A stretch of DNA of 8,810 nucleotides from Chloroflexota bacterium (lineage in GTDB: Bacteria > Chloroflexota > Dehalococcoidia > Lucifugimonadales > Lucifugimonadaceae): assembly GCA_016189845.1 (NCBI GenBank), contig JACPRT010000080.1, positions 1 to 8,810 of the forward strand, read 5' to 3'. The position numbers and the translations under genes were made by a program. Positions 1 through 5,520 of the stretch are shown in pieces. Below the pieces are notes generated by a model that did not search any database, had not been told where the DNA came from, and was given only the letters and a program-made list of their open reading frames with translations. Numbering within the stretch: position 1 is the stretch's first letter; each line of letters starts with the position of its first letter.

Positions 1-734
1 CCCTCAAGGTAGCTCACGTAGGCCCCTTTGTCGGCGATGATCAGGGTCCGCTCGAACTGGCCCGAGCCCTCGGTGTTGATCCGGAAGTAGGTCATGAGCT
101 CGACGGGACAGCGCACTCCTGGCGGCACGTAGGCGAACGAGCCGTCCGAGAACACGGCCGAGTTCAGCGCGGCGTAGAAGTTGTCGGTTGCGGGCACCAC
201 CGAGCCCAGGTACTTCTTGACGAGGTCAGGGTGCTTGTGCACCGCTTCGCTGAAAGAACAGAAGATGATCCCCAGCTTCTCGAGCGTCGCCTGGAAAGTC
301 GTGGCGACCGAGACACTGTCGAACACGGCGTCGACCGCCACCCCGGCGAGCTTCTCGCGCTCCTGGAGTGGAACGCCAAGCTTCTCGAACGCCGCGATCA
401 TCTCCGGATCGACGTCCGCAAGATTCTTCGGGCGATCATCCTTTGACTTGGGCGCGGCGTAGTAGTAGATGTCCTGAAAATCGATCGGCGGGTACTCTAC
501 CTTCGACCATTTCGGTGCGCCGTCGGAAGCGTGGAGCTTCGACCAGTAGCGAAGAGCCTTCAACCGCCATTCCGTCAGCCATACCGGCTCTTTCTTGACG
601 GACGAAATGAACCGAACGATGTCCTCGTTCAGTCCCTTTGGCGCGAGTTCGGTCTCGATATCGGTGACGAAGCCCCACTTGTAGGACTTGTCCTCGATTC
701 CCTTTTCGCGCGAGACCGTGATCCCTTGCGTCAT
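1..734 (-). CDS. sufB: Fe-S cluster assembly scaffold SufB, N-terminal part (truncated by window edge)
   Basis: SufB pairs with SufD and the ATPase SufC in the cytosolic SUF complex, which builds Fe-S clusters and passes them to apoproteins. The visible 244 residues read continuously from ATG at 734 to the left edge with no stop. They start MTQGITVSREKGIEDKSYKW and contain the family's N-terminal signatures: EPVWLTEWRLKALRYW near residues 49-64, WSKVEYPPIDFQDIYYYAAP near 76-95, and SFAYVPPGVRCPVELMTYFRINTE near 199-222. The start is supported by a strong Shine-Dalgarno (AGGAAGGG, 737-744) just before the ATG. The full family is about 465-480 residues, so roughly half lies outside the window, including the C-terminal cluster-assembly residues. 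SufB appears to be the first gene of its transcript, because a promoter and operator-like palindrome lie directly upstream. Regulation by iron or Fe-S status is inferred from that palindrome. The family call is secure. Confidence 0.96.
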   Translation of the reverse strand, partial: MTQGITVSREKGIEDKSYKWGFVTDIETELAPKGLNEDIVRFISSVKKEPVWLTEWRLKALRYWSKLHASDGAPKWSKVEYPPIDFQDIYYYAAPKSKDDRPKNLADVDPEMIAAFEKLGVPLQEREKLAGVAVDAVFDSVSVATTFQATLEKLGIIFCSFSEAVHKHPDLVKKYLGSVVPATDNFYAALNSAVFSDGSFAYVPPGVRCPVELMTYFRINTEGSGQFERTLIIADKGAYVSYLE

Positions 735-752
735 GACCCTTCCTCTGGGGAT

Positions 753-773
753 TCCTGACTAAATTGGTCAGGA
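753..773. promoter_or_regulatory. 21-bp palindromic operator, IscR/Rrf2-type candidate
   Basis: The sequence is TCCTGAC-N7-GTCAGGA, a 21-bp inverted repeat centred on 763. All ten arm pairs match except one inner pair (T760 opposite G766). When the 25 bases 751-775 are set against the E. coli IscR type 1 consensus as I remember it, 20 of 25 positions agree, including both GAC/GTC cores. The palindrome lies between the sufB -10 box and the sufB start, covering the expected transcription start (about 769). It also overlaps the -35 of the opposite pcm promoter. An Fe-S-sensing Rrf2 protein (IscR, SufR or RirA class) is the likely ligand. The regulator gene is not in the window. Confidence 0.7.
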
Positions 774-792
774 TCAGTATACAGGCCATAGT
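764..792 (+). promoter_or_regulatory. Candidate pcm promoter (-35 TTGGTC, 17 bp, -10 CATAGT)
   Basis: On the plus strand, TTGGTC (764-769) and CATAGT (787-792) are 17 bp apart. Initiation near 799 would give a short leader before the ATG at 816. The -35 lies inside the 753-773 palindrome, and the whole promoter overlaps the sufB promoter on the other strand, so the two would compete for polymerase. The -10 is only a 4/6 match, so this is weaker than the sufB promoter. Confidence 0.4.
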
Positions 793-804
793 TACCGAGA
801 CCAA
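776..804 (-). promoter_or_regulatory. sufB promoter (-35 TTGGTC, 17 bp, -10 TATACT)
   Basis: On the minus strand, TTGGTC (804-799) and TATACT (781-776) are separated by exactly 17 bp, a housekeeping-sigma arrangement. Predicted initiation is near 769, giving a leader of about 35 nt that contains the strong sufB Shine-Dalgarno. The operator palindrome begins 3 bp downstream of the -10 box, so a bound regulator would block initiation. Confidence 0.6.
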
Positions 805-815
805 ATAGCGGACAG

Positions 816-1508
816 ATGCCGGAGGCGTATTCTGAATACGTGGAACTTCACGAATCTTGGCGCGACGACCTCGAATCGCGGCGAGAAGGGCTGATCGCCA
901 TGCTGCGAGCGGCGATTCGTGACGAGCGCGTGATTGACGCGATCGCGCGGGTGCCCCGCGAGGAGTTCGTTGCGCCGGAACTCCGGGCCCAGGCCTACGA
1001 CGACCGGGCCCTGCCTGCCGGCTCGGGCCAGACGATTTCCCAGCCGTTCATCGTAGCCACGATGACGTCCGCTGCGTCCGTTCACTCCACCGACCGCGTG
1101 CTGGACGTAGGCACGGGGACCGGCTATCAGGCGGCGGTGCTCTCGCTAATCGCTCGCAAAGTCGTGTCCGTAGAGCGAGTGCCCTGGCTGGCGGTCACGG
1201 CGACCGAACGGCTGCGTCGGCTCGGCTATGAAAACGTAGCCATTCATCTGGCCAAGGACGATGTCCTTGGATGGCCCGACGACGCGCCGTACGACGCAAT
1301 TGTTGTCGCAGCCGGCGCGCCGAAGGTGCCCGAGGCATTGATCGAGCAGCTGGCGCCTGGCGGCCGTATGGTGATACCGGTGGGCGAACCGACCCGCCAG
1401 GAGCTGCTGGTGGTCAGGAAGGCCGCCGACGGCACCTGGACGTCGACCGATCTCGGGCCATGCGCGTTCGTGCCGCTGATCGGCCCGGGTGGGTGGGAGA
1501 ACCTCTAG
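816..1508 (+). CDS. pcm: Protein-L-isoaspartate O-methyltransferase
   Basis: This enzyme transfers a methyl group from S-adenosylmethionine to isoaspartyl residues in aged proteins, starting their repair to normal aspartate. It acts in the cytosol. The 230-residue product has the expected order of motifs: VPREEFV (46-52), GQTISQP (71-77), the SAM-binding VLDVGTGTGYQAA (95-107) with the acidic post-loop SVER (118-121), LGWPDDAPYDAIVVAA (151-166) and a C-terminal FVPLIGPGGW (218-227). Length is slightly above the usual 205-225. The extra is an N-terminal arm of about 28 residues before M29 (ATG at 900), which is the alternative start. ATG at 816 is preferred because the divergent promoter fits it, though its Shine-Dalgarno is poor. 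It is divergent from sufB and separated from gatB by 64 bp. Shared control with sufB is inferred from the overlapping promoters and operator. Confidence 0.93.
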   Translation: MPEAYSEYVELHESWRDDLESRREGLIAMLRAAIRDERVIDAIARVPREEFVAPELRAQAYDDRALPAGSGQTISQPFIVATMTSAASVHSTDRVLDVGTGTGYQAAVLSLIARKVVSVERVPWLAVTATERLRRLGYENVAIHLAKDDVLGWPDDAPYDAIVVAAGAPKVPEALIEQLAPGGRMVIPVGEPTRQELLVVRKAADGTWTSTDLGPCAFVPLIGPGGWENL

Positions 1509-1528
1509 TCTGGCCTGGTCTCGACCGG

Positions 1529-1537
1529 TGCTAAACT
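1529..1537 (+). promoter_or_regulatory. Candidate extended -10 promoter for gatB operon
   Basis: TGCTAAACT at 1529-1537 is a TGn-extended -10 box (TAAACT, five of six consensus positions) in the 64-bp gap between pcm and gatB. No convincing -35 is present, which extended -10 promoters tolerate. Initiation near 1544 would leave about 29 nt before the gatB ATG at 1573. The alternative is read-through from pcm. Confidence 0.35.
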
Positions 1538-1572
1538 TGCCCGGACTCTCCGCATTGCCGCAGACTCAATTT

Positions 1573-3096
1573 ATGGAATTCGAGCCCGTAATCGGCCTGG
1601 AAGTCCACGTCCAACTCCGGACCCGCAGCAAGATGTTCTGCGGGTGCGCCGCCGACTCCCATACCTCCGAACCCAACTCTCGCGTGTGCCCCGTCTGCCT
1701 CGCGCTGCCCGGCTCGTTGCCGGTGATCAACCGGCGGGCGGTCGAGTTCGCCATCATGACCGGCCTGGCGCTCAACTGTCGTATCGCTCGCACGACCAAA
1801 TTCGACCGCAAGAACTACCCCTACCCGGACCTCATGAAGGGCTACCAGATCTCCCAGTACGACATGCCGATCTGTGAAAACGGCTGGCTCGATTTGCTTC
1901 CGGACGCTCCGGACCAGGCACCTTGTCGAATACGAATCCTGCGCGTGCACATGGAGGAGGACGTCGCCAAGCTCATGCACGTCGGGGGACCGCAAGGGCA
2001 TGCCCTGATGGACGTGAATCGTTCGGGCGTGCCGCTGATGGAGATCGTCAGCGAGCCTGACATAGAGAGCCCGGCGCAGGCCGAGGCATACATCACACAA
2101 CTGCAGTCGACGATCCGGTACCTGGGCGTCAGCACGGCGAACATGGAAGAGGGCAGCTTCCGCTGCGACGCCAACATCAGCCTGAGGCCGAAGGGCACGA
2201 CCACCCTGGGCACCAAGGTCGAAGTGAAGAACATGAACCGAGTGCGCGCGGTGGGCCGGGCCCTCGAGTATGAGGTGGCCCGGCAGGCGGATGTGTTGCG
2301 CAAGGGAGGCCGAATCGAGCAAGAGACCCGGGGCTGGGTCGACGACCGCGAGGTGACGGTGTCCCAGCGCAGCAAGGAGCAGGCGCACGACTACCGATAT
2401 TTTCCGGAACCAGACCTGCCGCCGCTTGAGATCGATCCTGCCTGGGTCGAGGAGATCCGGGCCAGGCTGCCGGAACTCGCGCCGGCGAGAAAACAGAGGA
2501 TCACGTCCGAATACGGCCTCTCCGATTACGACGCATCGCTGCTCACTGCCGTCAGAGACACTGCCGATTATTTCGAGGCGGTCGTAGCCGCCAGGCCCGC
2601 TGGTGCGGACCCAAAATCGTTCGCCAAGGAAACGGCGAACTGGATCAACGGCGAATTCAGCCGGCTCATGAACGCTGGGGAGCCCCGGCGATCTGAAGCG
2701 CCCGGGGCCGATTCGCCGGTCGCGCTGGCAGTCGCACCGACGGCCAGTGTCCGGCCCGCAGATCTTGCTTCTCTCGTGGCCATGTTCCAGGAACGGTCGA
2801 TCTCGAACGCCGCGGCCAAGCAGGTGCTGGCGGCGATGTTCGAGACTGGAAGGAACCCAGCTACCATCGTCGAAGAGATGGGCCTGCGGAAGGTGAGCGA
2901 CGCCGGATCGCTCGAACCTGCCGTCGAGCAGGCAATAGCAAGCAACCCCGCCGCGGTCGACGACTACATGAAGGGCAAGGAGGCCGCGATCCGGTTCCTC
3001 GTCGGACAGGTAATGCGCGCCTCCAGGGGCCGTGCAGACCCGGTCAAGGCGGCCGAGCTGATTCTCGAAAAGCTCGGCGCATTGAAGAAGCGGTAG
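1573..3096 (+). CDS. gatB: Asp-tRNA(Asn)/Glu-tRNA(Gln) amidotransferase subunit B
   Basis: GatB is the tRNA-binding and kinase subunit of the GatCAB complex. It phosphorylates the misacylated Glu-tRNA(Gln) or Asp-tRNA(Asn), which is then amidated with ammonia delivered from GatA. The 507-residue product begins MEFEPVIGLEVHVQL, the canonical N-terminus. Cys23, Cys25, Cys39 and Cys42 match the family's four-cysteine zinc site. Further signatures are DRKNYPYPDLMKGYQISQ, VNRSGVPLMEIVSEPD near 147-162 and DYRYFPEPDLPP near 273-284. From about 296 the helical tail and YqeY-like domain follow, interrupted by a low-complexity Ala/Pro/Val insert near 373-393 that makes the protein slightly long. An upstream in-frame GTG at 1489 would add 28 residues unlike GatB and overlap pcm, so the ATG at 1573 is chosen, though it has no clear Shine-Dalgarno. 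gatA and gatC are not in the window. yvcK follows after 6 bp. Confidence 0.97.
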   Translation: MEFEPVIGLEVHVQLRTRSKMFCGCAADSHTSEPNSRVCPVCLALPGSLPVINRRAVEFAIMTGLALNCRIARTTKFDRKNYPYPDLMKGYQISQYDMPICENGWLDLLPDAPDQAPCRIRILRVHMEEDVAKLMHVGGPQGHALMDVNRSGVPLMEIVSEPDIESPAQAEAYITQLQSTIRYLGVSTANMEEGSFRCDANISLRPKGTTTLGTKVEVKNMNRVRAVGRALEYEVARQADVLRKGGRIEQETRGWVDDREVTVSQRSKEQAHDYRYFPEPDLPPLEIDPAWVEEIRARLPELAPARKQRITSEYGLSDYDASLLTAVRDTADYFEAVVAARPAGADPKSFAKETANWINGEFSRLMNAGEPRRSEAPGADSPVALAVAPTASVRPADLASLVAMFQERSISNAAAKQVLAAMFETGRNPATIVEEMGLRKVSDAGSLEPAVEQAIASNPAAVDDYMKGKEAAIRFLVGQVMRASRGRADPVKAAELILEKLGALKKR

Positions 3097-3102
3097 CAGC
3101 CG

Positions 3103-4488
3103 GTGGCGAAGGGGAAGATCGATCCTGTGGCGGAAACGACGGTCGTGCCGTCCTCCGGCGGGGAGCCGGCGCGGCCGCTCCTTCATAACGCGAAGCAGGC
3201 GTTCCTTCTGCTGGTCGCTCCGGGCGCCGGCATCCGGCGCTGGCTGCTGCTGGGCGCGATCGGCGGCGTGCTGTTCGGGCTGGGAATCGACTATCTGATC
3301 CGTTACTACACCAGCCTGCGCCCGCCCGATTTCCTTCCCTGGAACCTGGAAGGGTTCCTGCTCGCCCTGATTGCAGTGGCGATGACCGGGATCGCCAGCT
3401 GGCGGCTCACCGACCGGATCGGCCGGGGCACGGCCGCCCGCCTCCCGGACGAGACCCTACGCGAGTCGATGGTCCGGCTACGCCAGTCGGAGCGAGGCCT
3501 GCGCGTGGTCGCGCTCGGAGGTGGCACCGGACTGTCTACGCTGCTGCGGGGCATGAAGGATGCCACCGGCCAGATCACCGGTGTGCTGACGGTAGGCGAC
3601 GACGGCGGGTCTTCTGGAAGGCTGCGCCAGGAACTGGGGGTGCTGCCGCCGGGCGACTTCCGCAACTGCATCGTCGCACTGGCCGACGCGGAGCCGCTGA
3701 TGAAGCGCCTGTTCCAGCATCGGTTCGCGGCCGGTTCCGGCCTGGAGGGCCACAGTTTTGGAAACCTGTTCATCGTCGCGATGTCCGAAGTGACCGGCAG
3801 CTTCATGGAGGCGATCAACGAGTCGAGCCGCGTCCTGAACGTGCGCGGCAGGCTGCTGCCATCCACGCTCGAGAACGTGACTCTGGTCGCGAACATGGCC
3901 GACGGAGCGATCGTCAGGGGTGAATCGGCGATTCCCATGGCGAACAAGCCCATCGATCGGCTCACCCTTTCGCCGGCCAGGCCCGTGGCCTACATCCCGT
4001 CGGTCGAAGCCGTCCGGTCCGCGCAGATGATCGTGATCGGTCCCGGCAGCCTGTACACGAGCATCCTCCCCAACCTTCTGGTCGAGGAGATCGCGGAGGC
4101 GATCACGGACAATCCCGCCCCGGTCGTCTACGTGTGCAACGTGGCGACGCAGGCCGGCGAGACCGAATCGTTCACCGTGGCGGATCACATGCGCGTCATT
4201 CTGGAACACTGTCCGCGGCTTCGTGTCGACTATGTCCTCGCGAACAGCAATATGACTCCGCTGCAGCCGGATTTTCCTGCGAGCCTGGTCCGCCGGGGCG
4301 CCTTCGACTTCCCGGGCGTGGAGCTGGTCGAGCTCGATTTGATGAACCAGGAATTCCGCATCCACCACGATCCCGGGAAGCTGGCCGCGGCCCTGACCTC
4401 GCTGTACCATGAATCGGTGCGCCGAAACGGGCGCAGGTTCGGGATGAACGGGCGGACCCGCCGCCAGTCCGCAGTCCTGGCTCCTTAG
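3103..4488 (+). CDS. yvcK: YvcK/CofD-family protein with N-terminal membrane anchor (gluconeogenesis factor family)
   Basis: YvcK proteins (CuvA in mycobacteria) are needed for normal cell shape and growth on gluconeogenic carbon sources. They bind UDP-sugars and are not known to have the phospholactate transferase activity of CofD. The core spans residues 134-435: VVALGGGTGLSTLLRG (135-150), TVGDDGGSSGRLR (163-175), GDFRNC (184-189), GHSFGN (216-221), and VIGPGSLYTSI (311-321). Ahead of it is an extension of about 130 residues, absent from the roughly 320-residue Bacillus protein, with two predicted membrane segments (about 47-66 and 83-100). The core should therefore sit on the cytoplasmic side of the membrane. 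The GTG at 3103 lies 6 bp after gatB. A second in-frame GTG at 3127, preceded by AAGGGGAAG, is an equally plausible start. The usual partners rapZ and whiA are not beside it; gatB and secG are. The function is inferred from the family only. Confidence 0.88.
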   Translation: MAKGKIDPVAETTVVPSSGGEPARPLLHNAKQAFLLLVAPGAGIRRWLLLGAIGGVLFGLGIDYLIRYYTSLRPPDFLPWNLEGFLLALIAVAMTGIASWRLTDRIGRGTAARLPDETLRESMVRLRQSERGLRVVALGGGTGLSTLLRGMKDATGQITGVLTVGDDGGSSGRLRQELGVLPPGDFRNCIVALADAEPLMKRLFQHRFAAGSGLEGHSFGNLFIVAMSEVTGSFMEAINESSRVLNVRGRLLPSTLENVTLVANMADGAIVRGESAIPMANKPIDRLTLSPARPVAYIPSVEAVRSAQMIVIGPGSLYTSILPNLLVEEIAEAITDNPAPVVYVCNVATQAGETESFTVADHMRVILEHCPRLRVDYVLANSNMTPLQPDFPASLVRRGAFDFPGVELVELDLMNQEFRIHHDPGKLAAALTSLYHESVRRNGRRFGMNGRTRRQSAVLAP

Positions 4489-4498
4489 GGGAAGACAC

Positions 4499-4723
4499 AT
4501 GGCCACGGCCATCAACTGGCTCGTCATTCTGCTGGCGATTCTGATCGTCGCCGCAACGCTGTTGCAAGTCCGCGGGACGGGCGCCACGCTGTTCGGCGCC
4601 GCGGAAAGCTCGTTCAGGGTGCGACGCGGTTTCGAGAGGCTGCTGTTCCGCTCGACGATCGTGCTTGCGATCATCTTCGCTGGCCTGGCCGTCTGGCACG
4701 TCCGGCTGCAGCTGCCGAGCTAA
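4499..4723 (+). CDS. secG: Preprotein translocase subunit SecG
   Basis: SecG is the small non-essential subunit of the SecYEG channel that assists SecA-driven export across the cytoplasmic membrane. The 74-residue product has the family layout: TM1 (about 5-23), a LLQVRGTGATLFGAAESS loop (21-38) matching the LLQ-x-(R/K)-G-x-G signature, a basic segment RVRRGFERLLF (40-50) and TM2 (about 50-68). The loop is poorer in glycine than most SecG loops. The RVRRGFERLLF element and following helix resemble Chloroflexota SecG as I remember it. The start is fixed by AGGGGAAG (4487-4494), which overlaps the stop codon of the preceding yvcK-type gene and suggests translational coupling. It is the last gene of the plus-strand operon, facing a hairpin. 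Another small two-helix membrane protein remains possible because the family is short and divergent. Confidence 0.82.
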   Translation: MATAINWLVILLAILIVAATLLQVRGTGATLFGAAESSFRVRRGFERLLFRSTIVLAIIFAGLAVWHVRLQLPS

Positions 4724-4727
4724 CGCC

Positions 4728-4757
4728 AGCCCCGAGATATTGCCGAAATCTGGGGCT
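4728..4757. terminator. Hairpin between convergent secG and vapC
   Basis: AGCCCC-g-AGAT and ATCT-GGGGCT pair as a 10-bp stem with one bulged G and a 9-nt loop. The hairpin starts 4 bp after the secG stop, and its right arm overlaps the first two bases (4756-4757) of the vapC stop codon. There is no T-run on either side, so it is not a classical intrinsic terminator. It could still stabilise 3' ends or end transcription in both directions, as the convergent layout suggests. Confidence 0.5.
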
Positions 4758-5184
4758 AGGTCGAGGGTTGTTCCCAGCGCAGGCCTTGAAAGCGACCGAA
4801 ATCCGCGTCGAACGACACAAGCACGGCGTCCTGTTCAATCGCGAGGGTCGCCAGGTGGGCGTCGCTCACGAGATTGCCCGCGGAACCGCTCTCGGTTAGC
4901 AAACCGGACAGTACATCGATGTGCCGAGTGCCGGGCTCGACCAGGAGCGCCGTTGGTTGTGCGAGCCAGTCGCGGACGACGCCAATCGCTTCGCCCACGG
5001 TCAACGGCTGCGGGAATATCGCCCGATGCGTGGCAAGCCGCAGGAAGGCGAGAAGGACGGTCCAGGCGAAGCCAACGGCTTCCTGGCCGTTGAGCGACGC
5101 GTCGAGCCATTCATGGGCGCGTCGGTGCTGCGATGACGCCGTATTGACGGCATGCAGGAGCACATTGGCATCGACCAACCTCAC
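4756..5184 (-). CDS. vapC: PIN-domain ribonuclease toxin of a VapBC module
   Basis: VapC toxins are Mg2+-dependent RNases that cut tRNA or rRNA and are held inactive by the cognate antitoxin. The 142-residue product has the PIN-fold acidic residues: Asp5 in LVDANVLLHAVN, Asp108 in LVSDAHLATLAIE, and Asp126 and Asp128 in SFDADFGRF. The acidic residue many VapCs carry in the helix around positions 42-48 is Ala46 here (VLLAFLRLATH). This appears usual for the mycobacterial-type PIN subfamily it resembles, so it is not taken as inactivation. The start is GTG at 5184, 9 bp after vapB. TAGGAG, overlapping the vapB stop, serves as its Shine-Dalgarno, so translation is probably coupled and antitoxin is made first. 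It is intact and full-length for the family. The RNA target cannot be read from sequence. Confidence 0.9.
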   Translation of the reverse strand: MRLVDANVLLHAVNTASSQHRRAHEWLDASLNGQEAVGFAWTVLLAFLRLATHRAIFPQPLTVGEAIGVVRDWLAQPTALLVEPGTRHIDVLSGLLTESGSAGNLVSDAHLATLAIEQDAVLVSFDADFGRFQGLRWEQPST

Positions 5185-5193
5185 GGCGCGCTC

Positions 5194-5448
5194 CTATTTC
5201 CGTACGGCCAGCTTGCGGATGATCTCCTCGTCCTCCAGTTCCGCTGCCAGTCGAAGGGCTTTGTCAAGCGGAAGCGCCGGCGAACCCATGTCGAAGGCTT
5301 TTGTACGGAACTTCAGGCGCCGTGTCGCAGGCCGCGCACCAGCTCGGATCGCCTCATTAAGCGCCTGCTTGAAGCTCAATTTTCGGTCCCGCATGAGCCG
5401 GCGAACAATCGCATCGGTATCGGGTTCAAGCGTGACGGTAGTCCTCAT
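5194..5448 (-). CDS. vapB: Ribbon-helix-helix antitoxin of a VapBC module
   Basis: This 84-residue protein neutralises VapC and is expected to repress its own operon. The N-terminal half has a ribbon-helix-helix pattern: beta strand RTTVTLEPD (2-10), helix about 11-22 (TDAIVRRLMRDR) and helix about 25-37 (SFKQALNEAIRAG). LSFKQALNEAIR is a recurrent motif in antitoxins paired with this PIN subfamily. The C-terminal half (about 40-84) is charged and should be the toxin-wrapping region. The ATG at 5448 has no Shine-Dalgarno. A -10 box placed 6 bp before it suggests leaderless translation. Four direct repeats just upstream are likely operator contacts. It lies upstream of vapC in the usual order. 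Confidence 0.88.
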   Translation of the reverse strand: MRTTVTLEPDTDAIVRRLMRDRKLSFKQALNEAIRAGARPATRRLKFRTKAFDMGSPALPLDKALRLAAELEDEEIIRKLAVRK

Positions 5449-5453
5449 TGACG

Positions 5454-5490
5454 CATCATATCATCAAAGATAATTGCATCAAGACATCAA
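5454..5490. repeat. Four spaced 6-bp direct repeats, candidate VapB operator
   Basis: The plus strand carries CATCAT (5454-5459), CATCAA (5462-5467), CATCAA (5477-5482) and CATCAA (5485-5490). Their starts are 8, 15 and 8 bp apart, so they form two pairs. Two copies coincide with the -35 and -10 boxes of the vapBC promoter. Ribbon-helix-helix dimers typically bind short tandem or inverted repeats cooperatively, so this arrangement fits autorepression by VapB or VapBC. Confidence 0.5.
5455..5482 (-). promoter_or_regulatory. vapBC promoter, predicted leaderless
   Basis: On the minus strand, TTGATG (5482-5477) and TATGAT (5460-5455; five of six consensus positions) are separated by 16 bp. Only GCGTCA lies between the -10 box and the vapB ATG, so transcription should begin at or next to the A of the start codon. 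The absence of a Shine-Dalgarno agrees with this. Confidence 0.6.
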
Positions 5491-5503
5491 CTATCGCGGG
5501 AGG

Positions 5504-5520
5504 TAGCGTGACCAGCGCTA
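5504..5520 (-). terminator. Small hairpin at cysS stop
   Basis: TAGCG and CGCTA form a 5-bp stem with a 7-nt loop, and one arm contains the cysS stop codon. There is no T-run after it. It is at best a weak terminator separating the cysS operon from vapBC, so some read-through into vapBC is possible. Confidence 0.2.

Noticed and set aside
1489..1572. Upstream GTG start for gatB overlapping the pcm end
   Set aside because: The 28 added residues do not resemble GatB, whose conserved N-terminus begins at the ATG at 1573.
1531..3186. 551-codon open frame antisense to gatB and the yvcK start
   Set aside because: The composition is rich in Arg, His, Gly and Asp with no recognisable motif, as expected for the antisense frame of a GC-rich gene. 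gatB on the other strand is unmistakable.
3478..4674. 398-codon open frame antisense to yvcK and secG
   Set aside because: It is rich in His, Arg, Asp and Gln with no domain signature, and it covers two well-supported genes on the opposite strand.
4742..4800. Intrinsic terminator with a T-tract after secG
   Set aside because: The hairpin is real, but neither strand has a run of T after it, so a standard intrinsic terminator cannot be claimed.
4874..5473. 199-codon plus-strand open frame across vapC and vapB
   Set aside because: It is Ser/Arg/Ala-rich and motif-free, and lies opposite two short genes with clear PIN and ribbon-helix-helix signatures.
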